14,510 bases of DNA from Kiritimatiellales bacterium (GCA_041656295.1 JBBADV010000031.1:1-14510); one strand, 5' to 3'. Shown: positions 1 to 6,620, numbered from the stretch's first letter. Numbers and translations: made by a program. The notes: generated by a model from the letters alone, not told the origin.

Positions 1-135
1 TCATCGTTTCCATCCCTCCAGCAACAGGGTGTCATCCTTATGAGTCAACGAAACAATCCGCCCCCCTCTGCGGCCCGTGCTTCGGTGTCTTTTTTTATGA
101 GTCAATTCGGCGGCAGTTTTTTTCTATCACAACAG
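1..135. other. Upstream flank, no gene recognised
   Basis: No convincing gene is visible before the rplM promoter. On the minus strand an open frame ends with a TGA at positions 3-1 and reads back to about position 105, but it has no good start codon or ribosome binding site. An 11-base direct repeat, ttatgagtcaa, occurs at 38-48 and 95-105; its core resembles a small palindrome (TGAGTCA) and could be an operator, but nothing else supports that. A run of seven T follows a weak CCG/CGG hairpin near 79-97 and might end a plus-strand transcript from outside the window. Confidence 0.3.
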
Positions 136-162
136 TTGACAGCGGCGGTCGGGTCATATAAT
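136..162 (+). promoter_or_regulatory. Sigma-70-type promoter of rplM-rpsI
   Basis: A perfect -35 box TTGACA (136-141) and a perfect -10 box TATAAT (157-162) are separated by 15 bases, slightly shorter than the preferred 16-18. Transcription would begin near 168-170, giving a leader of about 30 bases before the rplM ATG at 199. The position directly before a ribosomal protein operon makes it a believable housekeeping promoter. Confidence 0.75.
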
Positions 163-198
163 TTCTTCACCTTATTTCTGAACCGGAAAGAGTTGTAG

Positions 199-633
199 AT
201 GAAGACATTTGTAGCAAACGAAAACGATATTCAACGGGAATGGTTCGTAGTGGATGCAATGGATAAGCCGGCGGGGCGTCTGGCCGTGTTCATTGCCGAT
301 ATTCTTCGCGGCCGCAATAAACCGACCTATACGCCGCACGTTGATACCGGCGCTTTTGTGGTTGTGGTGAACGCCGACAAAGTAAAGCTGACCGGCAACA
401 AAGAGCAGAATAAAATTTATCAGGATTACACCGGCTACAGCAGTGGTTTGAAAGAACGTTCTGCCGCTGTGATCCGGCAGAAAAATCCAACGCGCATTCT
501 CATGCAGGCTGTTGAAGGCATGCTGCCGAATAACCGCCTGATGCGCCGCACGATTAAACGCCTGAAAGTTTACGCCGGACCGGTTCATCCGCACGCCGCG
601 CAACAGGTGAAAGTTCTTGAATTTAACGGTTAA
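199..633 (+). CDS. rplM: 50S ribosomal protein L13
   Basis: Large-subunit ribosomal protein L13, which binds 23S rRNA early in 50S assembly. The 144-residue product has the usual length of the family (about 140-150). It shows the N-terminal pattern around W15, DAMDKPAGRLA, and the conserved C-terminal block GMLPNNRLMRRTIKRLKVYAG followed by HPHAAQQ. The ATG at 199 is preceded by a purine stretch (ggaaagag) at a suitable distance. It is the first gene of the classical rplM-rpsI operon; rpsI follows after 14 bases. Nothing about it is unusual. Confidence 0.97.
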   Translation: MKTFVANENDIQREWFVVDAMDKPAGRLAVFIADILRGRNKPTYTPHVDTGAFVVVVNADKVKLTGNKEQNKIYQDYTGYSSGLKERSAAVIRQKNPTRILMQAVEGMLPNNRLMRRTIKRLKVYAGPVHPHAAQQVKVLEFNG

Positions 634-647
634 TGAAGGAGTAGATT

Positions 648-1052
648 GTGGTAGCAGCGAAAAAAACCGATGAATTTGCCGCAACCGGACGGCGCAAAAC
701 GTCTGTGGCGCGTGTCCGCCTTGTAAAAGGTTCCGGTACGATTGTCATTAACGGCAAAAATATTAACGAATACTTTGATACAAAAGATATGATTGATACC
801 GTTCGCCGTCCGCTAATTCTTACCGGTCGCGAAGAACAGTATAACGTCACCGTTTCCGTTAGAGGCGGCGGAAAAGTCGGACAGTGCGGTGCGGTCGCTC
901 ACGGCGCATCCCGTGCACTTGTAAACGCGGAAGAGGAACTGAAACCGATTTTAAAAAAAGCCGGTATGCTCACCCGCGATGCGCGTATGAAAGAACGCAA
1001 AAAACCGGGACAGCCCGGTGCGCGCAAACGCTTCCAGTTCTCAAAACGTTAA
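648..1052 (+). CDS. rpsI: 30S ribosomal protein S9
   Basis: Small-subunit ribosomal protein S9, whose C-terminal tail reaches the decoding centre and contacts P-site tRNA. The 134-residue product shows the family signature GRRKTSVARVRL near residues 16-27, the glycine-rich VRGGGKVGQCGA segment, and the basic tail ending ARKRFQFSKR. The start is GTG at 648, supported by AAGGAG about 8 bases upstream and by spacing to rplM (14 bases). The usual length is about 128-130, so a few N-terminal residues (VAAKKTDEFAA) are extra. It is the last gene of the operon, followed by an intrinsic terminator. Confidence 0.97.
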   Translation: MVAAKKTDEFAATGRRKTSVARVRLVKGSGTIVINGKNINEYFDTKDMIDTVRRPLILTGREEQYNVTVSVRGGGKVGQCGAVAHGASRALVNAEEELKPILKKAGMLTRDARMKERKKPGQPGARKRFQFSKR

Positions 1053-1083
1053 GCCGTTTACCGGTTCAAAAGATTTTGTATTT

Positions 1084-1115
1084 AAACCCCGGAAACTCCC
1101 GGGGTTTTTAATTTT
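1084..1115 (+). terminator. Intrinsic terminator after rpsI
   Basis: A perfect nine-base stem, AAACCCCGG (1084-1092) with CCGGGGTTT (1099-1107), closes a six-base loop and runs into a short T-rich tail (1105-1115). It begins 32 bases after the rpsI stop and fits the end of the rplM-rpsI transcript. Confidence 0.85.
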
Positions 1116-1124
1116 CATTTCGTA

Positions 1125-1271
1125 AACCGCCAAGCCGCCAGGAAGATTTTTAACAGAAGGTCGCAAAGGGCGCGAAGTAAATTTCATTGGTGGAACGGGC
1201 GCTCCGCGCACGTTCTAAACGCGCCCGGAGGTCGCGTTCCACCCTTTGTGATCTTCGCGATCTTCTGTTTA
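1125..1271. repeat. Nested palindromic intergenic repeat
   Basis: No gene is apparent between rpsI and rnpB; the gap is filled with repeat DNA. It opens with a copy of aaccgccaagccgcca (1125-1140), the unit also seen at 4625-4640 and inverted at 5052-5067. A nested foldback follows. The outer arms are aacagaag (1152-1159) and cttctgtt (1262-1269), with partly matching inner flanks gtcgcaaagg and cctttgtgatc. The inner arms are GGTGGAACG (1189-1197) and CGTTCCACC (1235-1243), enclosing CGGGCGC (1196-1202) and GCGCCCG (1221-1227). The short open frames here are low-complexity products of the palindrome. Confidence 0.7.
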
Positions 1272-1284
1272 AATCTCTTTCCAT

Positions 1285-1354
1285 TAATTTATCCTGTCAA
1301 AAATTTCCTGCAGAAATCTTTTGTGCTTTTTTGTGTTCTTTGTGGCGATTAATC
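1285..1354. repeat. Degenerate copy of the tttgtgttctttgtgg intergenic repeat
   Basis: The stretch contains atcctgtcaaaaat (from 1290), matching the atcctgttatcc-ggtcaaaaat unit at 3199-3220, and then ttgtgttctttgtggcgatt, similar to tttgtgtttttcgtggttaa near 11370. It lies directly before rnpB, so the rnpB promoter must lie inside or beside it. A weak -10-like TACATT (1359-1364) is the best candidate I see, without a good -35 box. Confidence 0.55.
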
Positions 1355-1371
1355 CGCGTACATTCCCGAAT

Positions 1372-1793
1372 CGCAGGCAGAGTGTATCGGCCGCTCTTTT
1401 GCTTCGGCGAGAGGGAGGAAAGTCCGGACTCCGCAGGGCAGGACGTCCCGTGGTTAACGCGGGAACGCCGGTGCCATATCGCCGGTGATGGAAAGTGCCG
1501 CAGAAAATAAACCGCCCGCCCGCACTTTGTGCGGGAAGCACTAAGTTCGAAAGTTTCGGATTTCGTAATTCGGATTTAGAATTTCCCGCTTTGCGGGATG
1601 GGTAAGGGTGAAATGGTGGGGTAAGAGCCCACCGCTCCGCTGGTGACAGCGGAGGCAGGGTAAACCCCGTCCGGAGCAAGATCAAATAGGGGACAAGGAG
1701 CGGCCCGCTCCGTTTGAGTCCCGGGTAGGATCGCATTAGATAAATGGTCGACTCCGCAAGGAGAACAGAATCCGGCTTACCGCTCTGCTTGCG
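1372..1793 (+). ncRNA. rnpB: RNase P RNA, bacterial class A
   Basis: Catalytic RNA of ribonuclease P, which removes tRNA 5' leaders. The hallmark 5' core GAGGAAAGTCCGGACTCC is at about 1413-1432. GGAAAGTGCCGCAGAAAATAA lies at 1490-1510, GGTAAGGGTGAAA at 1600-1613, then GGTAAGAGCCCACCG, GGTAAACCCC, CAAATAGGGG, CCCGGGTAGG, and the 3' core ACAGAATCCGGCTTAC ending at 1780. Helix P1 pairs cgcaggcagagtg (1372-1384) with cgctctgcttgcg (1781-1793) using two G-U pairs, which fixes both ends; a T-run (1794-1800) then terminates transcription. The roughly 422-nt length exceeds E. coli's 377 because of an insertion of about 60 nt in the P8/P9 region (see findings). Confidence 0.95.
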
Positions 1794-1800
1794 TTTTTTT

Positions 1801-1938
1801 CTTAACCGCGAATGAAATATTTCCATTGAACCGCGAAGGAACGCAGAGATCACAAAAATTAGTCATAGTTAAAGCCTGGCTGTAATTTTTTGTATCGCGC
1901 TGAAATCGTGAATCGATTTTATTCGCGAACATTCGCGC
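1801..1938. repeat. Repeat-rich gap between convergent rnpB and hydE
   Basis: No gene is visible. Two diverged copies of an aaccgcgaa unit (from 1804 and from 1829, the latter as aaccgcgaaggaacgcagag) belong to the same repeat family as other gaps here. A small palindrome cgcgaacattcgcg (1924-1937) lies directly after the hydE stop but has no T-run on the minus strand, so I do not call it a terminator. Confidence 0.5.
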
Positions 1939-3033
1939 CTATTCGTGGTTTAAATAATGTTTTGAATCGCCCCATTGATTGAAGCCGATGGTTTCGCCGA
2001 TCGATTGAATGCGCCGGATTAAATTTTCGCGGCTGGAGGCGGAGTTTTCGTCGAGGCAGGGTTTGTTGTCGTAAAGAGTGTAGGCGGGACGGAATTGTGT
2101 TTCGGTGACGTTAGGCATGATGACGTTTGCGCCGCAGAGCAGGCCGAGTTCGCGTCCGTCGTCCTGCAGCGCTTGTAGCGCCGTTGTGGTGGCAATATTG
2201 ACGTCTTTTAAAACGATGCGCGTAACGGCGATCATTTTCAGTCCGGCGGTAAGGGCCGCGCGGCGCTGTTCACTGTTAAACGCCGGAATTTCTGCGCCGA
2301 GCGGCGTATCATGATGCGGAATGAACGGACCCATGCCGACCATATCAATATCCATCTGCTGCATGAAAAGAATATCGTTTGCCAAATCTGCGGCGGTTTG
2401 ATTGGGCAGCCCGATCATGACACCGGTGCCGACCTGATATCCGGTTTTTCGCAGCAGTTTGAGGCAGTGTTTACGCGCTTCAAAATCGTGATCTGCCGGA
2501 TGCAGCTGCCGGTACAATTCCGGATTGGTGGTTTCGATACGCAGCAGATACCGGTGCGCGCCGGCGGCGCGCCAGCGCCGGTAGGTTTCCTCGGTCTGTT
2601 CACCGAGCGACAGGGTGATGCCGAGCTTGCCTGCGGTCTCTTTGTTCAATCTCCGCAAAATCCGCTCAATCATTTCAATGTAGTTTTTATCCTGCCGTTC
2701 ACCGGACTGAATGACAGCGGAGCCGTAATCATTTTCAAATGCCCACAATGCTTCGCGGACGATTTCTTCTTCGTCCATTTGAAAACGCCGGACGTTTTGG
2801 TTGTCGCGCCGGATTCCGCAGTAATAACAGTTTTTTGTGCAGATGTTGCTGCATTCAATCAGTCCGCGAAAATAGACGGTGCGCCCGACATATTTTATTT
2901 TGACGCGATATGCACAATCATAAAGCGCTTGCAGTTCCGCCGGGGTTTGAATTTCCAGCAGCGCGCAGATTTCCGCCGGCGATAATTTTTGATCGCGCTC
3001 GGCTTTTTCTAAAATGGATTGAATTGAATTCAT
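1939..3033 (-). CDS. hydE: [FeFe]-hydrogenase maturase HydE (radical SAM)
   Basis: Radical SAM enzyme that works with HydG and HydF to build the di-iron subcluster of the [FeFe]-hydrogenase H-cluster; it acts on the HydG-derived Fe(CO)2(CN)cysteine product. The radical-SAM motif is C65-x3-C69-x2-C72 (CTKNCYYC). GVMIGLPNQT and the later GANVIMPNVT block are also typical of HydE and its BioB-like relatives. The frame is open to 3144, but I place the start at the ATG at 3033 because the upstream extension is encoded by a palindromic repeat (RRGRRVYS). The resulting 364 residues suit the family (about 350). No strong ribosome binding site is visible. The C-terminal cysteines of an auxiliary cluster are not present. 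The last residues (LNHE) and the stop lie in repeat DNA. It is the last gene of the maturase run. Confidence 0.93.
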   Translation of the reverse strand: MNSIQSILEKAERDQKLSPAEICALLEIQTPAELQALYDCAYRVKIKYVGRTVYFRGLIECSNICTKNCYYCGIRRDNQNVRRFQMDEEEIVREALWAFENDYGSAVIQSGERQDKNYIEMIERILRRLNKETAGKLGITLSLGEQTEETYRRWRAAGAHRYLLRIETTNPELYRQLHPADHDFEARKHCLKLLRKTGYQVGTGVMIGLPNQTAADLANDILFMQQMDIDMVGMGPFIPHHDTPLGAEIPAFNSEQRRAALTAGLKMIAVTRIVLKDVNIATTTALQALQDDGRELGLLCGANVIMPNVTETQFRPAYTLYDNKPCLDENSASSRENLIRRIQSIGETIGFNQWGDSKHYLNHE

Positions 3034-3046
3034 GAATGGAGATTTT

Positions 3047-3214
3047 TTTAGACAGGATAACAGGATTGTCGGAAAAGATTTTTTACAGAAAGAAACGAAG
3101 GGAAACAAAGAGTAGACGCGACGCCCTCGTCGCGTTTCACGCACGCAGAGAACGCGACGAGGGCGTCGCGTCTACTTTCTTTTTTCTTTGCTAAGCTCAT
3201 CCTGTTATCCGGTC
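3047..3214. repeat. Composite palindromic element between hydG and hydE
   Basis: Two nested inverted repeats fill the hydG-hydE gap. The inner one is a perfect 26-base match: 3111-3136 (begins agtagacgcg, ends cgcgtt) against 3151-3176, with a 14-base loop. The outer one pairs gacaggataacaggat (3051-3066) with atcctgttatccggtc (3199-3214), 15 of 16 positions matching. The right outer arm contains the hydG stop codon, and the inner repeat reads through as a spurious N-terminal extension of hydE. It may also act as a transcript-stabilising or attenuating hairpin. Confidence 0.85.
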
Positions 3215-4616
3215 AAAAATAAAGGTCACGCGCGCCGGTTTTTATTTGTTCGATGCGTGCCAGGAGCGTGGTCTTCTGGTCGCCGGGAATTTTTGCGAGT
3301 TCGCGTTCGATCTGCTGAATTCCGGCGGTGCGGGTTTCCGGCGAGGCGTAATCTTCGAGATATTCAAGAAAGGTTAGCACTGCGTTCGGTGTGCAGAAGC
3401 GTTTAACAAATCCCGGCACGGCAAACTCCATGAAGTGTTCGCCGGTACGTCCGAGCCGGTAACAGCCGGTGCAGAAGCTCGGAATGTAATCGGCTTCGCA
3501 TAGTTCGCGAATGACCTGATCGAGCGGGCGTCCGTCGTTCAAAACAAACTGGCTGCGCTTATCTGAATCCTGTTCCTGTGCATAGGCGCCGACACCGATA
3601 TTCGAACCGGCGTCGATCTGCGAAACGCCGAGACGGATCACTTCGTTACGGATGGCGACGGGTTCGCGGCAGGTGAGAATGAGCCCGGTATAGGGCACGG
3701 CGAGGCGCAGAATGGCAACGAGGCGCTTAAAGTCGGCATCGCTGACAGCGTAGGGCGGCTGATTGCATAATGCAGTGTCGAGCGCCGGCTCGATGCGCGG
3801 GAATGAAATGGTGTGCGGTCCGACATTGAACCGCTCTTCAAGATGAATCGTGTGATGCAGCAGCGCCATAATTTCAAACCGCCAGTCGAAAAGTCCGAGC
3901 AGTGCACCGAGTCCGATATCGTCGATGCCGGCCTCCTGCGCGCGGTCGAGTCCGTAGAGCCGCCAGAGAAAATCCTTTTTGGGTCCGGACGGATGCATTG
4001 CAGCGTACGTTGCCTGATGATAGGTTTCCTGAAAAATCTGATAGGTGCCGATGCCGGCGGATTTCACAACGTGATAACCCTCCACATCAAGCGGCGCGGC
4101 ATTGATGTTCACGCGCCGGATTTCACCGTTGCCGTGTTTCTGCGCGTACACTTCTTTAACGGTGTCGTGAATAAACTGCGCATCGTATTCGGAATGTTCG
4201 CCGTAAACGAGAATCAGCCGTTTATGTCCGCGCGAAACGAGCGCTTCAACTTCGCGGTCGAGTTCCGGCAGGGTCAGGGTTTTGCGCGTTACCGCGGTGT
4301 TGGAACACCTGAATCCGCAATATCTGCAGTTGTTGATACATTTATTACCGACATACAGCGGCGCAAAAAGAACAATGCGGTTGCCATACACCTTTTCTTT
4401 CAGTTCGCGTGCCGCCGCAAAAATTTCTTCGATCAGCGCCGGATCTTCGGCGTTACTCAGCACCGCCATTTCTTCCGGCTCCAGCCGGTTTTTGGCGAGC
4501 GATTTTGCGATGATGTCCCGCACGCGTGCCGGCGCCGGATTTTTTGTCCGTTCCAGCATCGCGAAAATTTCGTTTTCGGGAATGAAGTTTTTTAGATTTG
4601 TAGAATCAATTTTCAT
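3213..4616 (-). CDS. hydG: [FeFe]-hydrogenase maturase HydG (radical SAM tyrosine lyase)
   Basis: Radical SAM tyrosine lyase that splits L-tyrosine into p-cresol and dehydroglycine, from which CO and cyanide are made, and assembles the Fe(CO)2(CN)cysteine unit for the H-cluster. The N-terminal SAM cluster motif is C93-x3-C97-x2-C100 (CINNCRYC). The second, HydG-specific cluster is C382-x2-C385-x22-C408. These distinguish it from ThiH. The 467-residue length matches HydG. The start ATG at 4616 is the first in frame; a repeat copy ends about 15 bases further upstream and no good ribosome binding site remains. The C-terminus ends ARDLYF, and its TGA lies at the edge of the outer inverted repeat. 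Confidence 0.96.
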   Translation of the reverse strand: MKIDSTNLKNFIPENEIFAMLERTKNPAPARVRDIIAKSLAKNRLEPEEMAVLSNAEDPALIEEIFAAARELKEKVYGNRIVLFAPLYVGNKCINNCRYCGFRCSNTAVTRKTLTLPELDREVEALVSRGHKRLILVYGEHSEYDAQFIHDTVKEVYAQKHGNGEIRRVNINAAPLDVEGYHVVKSAGIGTYQIFQETYHQATYAAMHPSGPKKDFLWRLYGLDRAQEAGIDDIGLGALLGLFDWRFEIMALLHHTIHLEERFNVGPHTISFPRIEPALDTALCNQPPYAVSDADFKRLVAILRLAVPYTGLILTCREPVAIRNEVIRLGVSQIDAGSNIGVGAYAQEQDSDKRSQFVLNDGRPLDQVIRELCEADYIPSFCTGCYRLGRTGEHFMEFAVPGFVKRFCTPNAVLTFLEYLEDYASPETRTAGIQQIERELAKIPGDQKTTLLARIEQIKTGARDLYF

Positions 4617-4624
4617 AGAAGTGT

Positions 4625-5067
4625 AACCGCCAAGGCGCCAGGAATTTTATTTGGAATAGACAACTCGTTTGATGCCTTGTTTCATTAGTGGAGTATTAAA
4701 GTTCAGCAGTAAACCCAGCGAAAGATTTGTTGCTTTCAGATATGAGATTATTTGAGCGGTGTGAACCGGAGAGAGCGTTTCAACAGCTTTCAATTCAAGA
4801 ATAAGAATTTCATCAATTAAAAAATCTAAACGGTTTTGTCCGACTGGATTTCCTTTGTATGTCAAATTGATTGTTTTTTGACGTTCAAAGGGAATGCTGC
4901 GCAATGTTAATTCAATCGCCAGTGCATCTTCATACACAGACTCTAAATAGCCTGGGCCAAGAGTTTTGTGAACTTCGATGCAGGCATCAATAACTGCAGA
5001 GGTAAGTTCATCAGCTTTTGGGGATGGTTCGTTCATAATGAGTTCCTTTCATGGCGTCTTGGCGGTT
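4625..5067. repeat. Inverted repeat pair flanking the GxxExxY gene
   Basis: The left copy aaccgccaaggcgcca (4625-4640) and the right copy tggcgtcttggcggtt (5052-5067) are inverted relative to each other, matching at 15 of 16 positions. They bracket the GxxExxY gene (4647-5036) almost exactly, and both sit inside a compact operon. A third copy of the unit is at 1125-1140. The arrangement resembles a small repeat-bounded cassette, but I see no target-site duplication or transposase. Confidence 0.75.
4647..5036 (-). CDS. GxxExxY family protein (PD-(D/E)XK nuclease-like)
   Basis: Small protein of the GxxExxY / PDDEXK_3 family, which has no settled biological role. The naming motif is visible as G29-x2-E32-x2-Y35 (GPGYLESVYEDAL). 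A nuclease-like signature follows: D71 within RLDFLIDE and E81-L-K83, fitting the PD-(D/E)XK metal-binding core. Length (129) is typical. The start ATG at 5036 has AAGGAAC upstream and overlaps the 3' end of hydF by 26 bases. The gene is bounded by inverted copies of an intergenic repeat. Nothing links the family to hydrogenase maturation, so I infer a passenger inserted between hydF and hydG. Confidence 0.85.
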   Translation of the reverse strand: MNEPSPKADELTSAVIDACIEVHKTLGPGYLESVYEDALAIELTLRSIPFERQKTINLTYKGNPVGQNRLDFLIDEILILELKAVETLSPVHTAQIISYLKATNLSLGLLLNFNTPLMKQGIKRVVYSK

Positions 5068-6249
5068 CAATTTAAATGGTTCTAAGACACGGTTGAGAAC
5101 ACCTTGAGTTTTGGAAATGCAGAGACCGTAGTTGGTGATGGGTACTCCGTCGGCGGCGCATCTTTCGATTCGCGAGAGAATTTCGCGCCGGTTGTGCATA
5201 CAGCCGCCGCACTGCACAACGAGTTTATATTCATTTAAATTCACAGGGAAATCGCGTCCGGCAAATACGTCAATCTGCAGATCGGCGCCGGTATATTCGC
5301 GGAGCCAGCGTGGAATTTTTACACGTCCGATGTCATCGTCGGCAGCGTGATGCGTACAGGATTCAGCAATCAGAACGCCATCACCGGATTTCAGATTATC
5401 GACAGCCGCCGCACCGGCGGCGAGGGTTGACAGATCGCCTTTCAGCCGCGCAAAGAGAATGGAAAAGGTGGTACAGGGAATTTCCGCCGGCGTTTCGGCG
5501 ATGATCTGCTTTACAACCTGAGAATCGCAGATGACAATATCCGGCGGCGTTTTCAGCCGGTTCAGCATGTGCGTGTATTCAGTCTCTTTGACGATCAGCG
5601 CGCCGGAATTCCCGTCGAGCGCATCGCGAATGGCAGAAACCTGCGGTAGAATCAGACGGCCTTTTGGCGCCTGAGCGTCAATCGGGGCAACGAACAGGGC
5701 GAGCCCGCCGTGTGGAATCAGATCGCTGACGAGTGGCGGCGGCTGAATCACTTCGTCGGGACAGACATCCAGCAGGCGGGATTTCAGTTCAGCAAGCACG
5801 CGATCACGTTCGGCGGGACGGGTGGAGTCTGCCGAAATAAAATCCGTTGAGACAGAGGCGCCCGGCTGATCACTTTTGTTTGCGATGCAAATGACCGGAA
5901 TATTTTTTCCGGCCGCGCGCGCTTTAATGGCGGTTTCAAATTTGCCGGTGTTTGTGCCTTCACAGATCAGGAGAATAATATCGGCGCGGTTAAATACCTC
6001 CTCCGTTTTCGCCAGCCGTTTCCCTGCCAGTGCGGTGGAATCGTCAATTCCGGCGGTGTCGATGAGTACAACGGGGCCGAACGGCGGAAGTTCCATTGTT
6101 TTTTCAACGGTGTCGGTTGTTGTTCCCGGCTGTTCGGAAACGATGGATACCTCCTGTCCGGCGATCAGGTTTAAAAAACTGGATTTTCCGGTGTTTGTCC
6201 TGCCGAAGAGCGCGATGTGCAGGCGAAAGCTTTTCGGTGTGATGTTCAT
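5011..6249 (-). CDS. hydF: [FeFe]-hydrogenase maturation GTPase HydF
   Basis: GTPase scaffold on which the di-iron subcluster is assembled before transfer to HydA. The N-terminal G domain shows the P-loop GRTNTGKS (16-23), D64-T-A-G67 and N124-K-S-D127. The C-terminal cluster-binding domain has C298-T-H300 and C347-G-G-C350, with 46 residues between H300 and C347 as expected. The residue before C347 is Gln346, where the classical motif has His. The start ATG overlaps the upstream regulator stop as ATGA, indicating translational coupling. The last 20 residues (from K393) are encoded by the intergenic repeat and the GxxExxY leader, so the native end was probably near EPF at 390-392. Confidence 0.95.
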   Translation of the reverse strand: MNITPKSFRLHIALFGRTNTGKSSFLNLIAGQEVSIVSEQPGTTTDTVEKTMELPPFGPVVLIDTAGIDDSTALAGKRLAKTEEVFNRADIILLICEGTNTGKFETAIKARAAGKNIPVICIANKSDQPGASVSTDFISADSTRPAERDRVLAELKSRLLDVCPDEVIQPPPLVSDLIPHGGLALFVAPIDAQAPKGRLILPQVSAIRDALDGNSGALIVKETEYTHMLNRLKTPPDIVICDSQVVKQIIAETPAEIPCTTFSILFARLKGDLSTLAAGAAAVDNLKSGDGVLIAESCTHHAADDDIGRVKIPRWLREYTGADLQIDVFAGRDFPVNLNEYKLVVQCGGCMHNRREILSRIERCAADGVPITNYGLCISKTQGVLNRVLEPFKLNRQDAMKGTHYERTIPKS

Positions 6250-6497
6250 GACTGTTTACTGAGCATTGATTTTACGGAAATGCCGGGGAGGGCGCCGAGT
6301 TTGCCGGTGAGCATACCGAGATCGTCGGTGGTGGTATCGACGATGAGGGTAATGGCGGAGCAGTTGCGTTTCTCGTACGGCACTCCCATGCGCGCGATGA
6401 TGATGTCGCCGAACTCTCCAAGCAGTTCATTGACTGCTGCCGCATTTATCTGCCGCTCTTCGATGATGATTCCAATGAAGCCGAGCCGTTTATTCAT
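6246..6497 (-). CDS. TM1266-type iron-only hydrogenase system regulator
   Basis: Small protein matching, from memory, the TM1266 family named putative iron-only hydrogenase system regulator (ACT/NikR-C-like fold). It is found beside [FeFe]-hydrogenase maturation genes; its ligand and mechanism are not established. The 83-residue product begins MNKRLGFIGIIIEER, has VNELLGEFGDIIIARMGVPY (22-41) and a hydrophobic strand ITLIVDTT. The frame opens at 6533, but that part is derived from a gttcacggttcagg-type repeat. I prefer ATG 6497; ATG 6503 is possible. It overlaps hydF by four bases (ATGA), so the two are co-translated. Confidence 0.85.
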   Translation of the reverse strand: MNKRLGFIGIIIEERQINAAAVNELLGEFGDIIIARMGVPYEKRNCSAITLIVDTTTDDLGMLTGKLGALPGISVKSMLSKQS

Positions 6498-6503
6498 AGT
6501 CAT

Positions 6504-6572
6504 TAGTTCGCCGTTATTTAGTTCCTGGTTCACGGTTCAGGGTTGATATTGAAAAACTCTGAACTCTGATTT
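6504..6572. repeat. Repeat-derived leader before the TM1266-type gene
   Basis: The stretch holds gttcctggttcacggttcagggtt (6519-6544) followed by a partly inverted aactctgaactctga (6556-6570). This kind of gaaccctgaaccgtgaac sequence is a common low-complexity intergenic repeat, and it extends the regulator's reading frame upstream to 6533. Confidence 0.45.
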
Positions 6573-6584
6573 TTTTACTCGCAT

Positions 6585-6620
6585 AAAAAAAAGCGCTCCG
6601 CCGCAATCTGCGGCGGAGCG
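6585..6620 (-). terminator. Intrinsic terminator downstream of hydA
   Basis: A perfect 12-base stem (6594-6605 with 6609-6620, built on gctccgccgca) closes a three-base loop. On the minus strand it is followed by eight T residues (A-run 6585-6592 on the plus strand). It is very strong and lies between hydA and the regulator/maturase genes, so it should separate, or conditionally separate, two transcription units. Confidence 0.9.

Noticed and set aside
38..105. Paired ttatgagtcaa repeats as regulator operator sites upstream of rplM
   Set aside because: Two copies 57 bases apart with no neighbouring regulator or further copies are too little evidence for an operator call.
1..105. Minus-strand peptide ending at position 1
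   Set aside because: No start codon with a ribosome binding site is present and the composition is unlike a real gene end. It could still be the 3' end of nothing more than a chance frame.
1187..1853. Open frames of 107 and 189 codons on both strands around rnpB
   Set aside because: They overlap the conserved RNase P RNA and the GC-rich palindromic repeat and have low-complexity Arg/Ser-rich products.
1111..1980. CRISPR-like array
   Set aside because: The repeated units in this and other gaps are irregularly spaced, diverged and often inverted, with no regular spacers and no cas genes in the window.
3034..3144. N-terminal extension of HydE to an ATG at 3144
   Set aside because: The extra 37 residues are translated from the 26-bp palindrome and its flanks and do not resemble HydE. 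ATG 3033 gives the family length.
3813..4626. Long plus-strand open frames (260 and 114 codons) opposite hydG
   Set aside because: They are antisense to a fully conserved HydG and lack ribosome binding sites and family resemblance. The same applies to the plus-strand frames opposite hydE, hydF, hydA, hydB and hydC.
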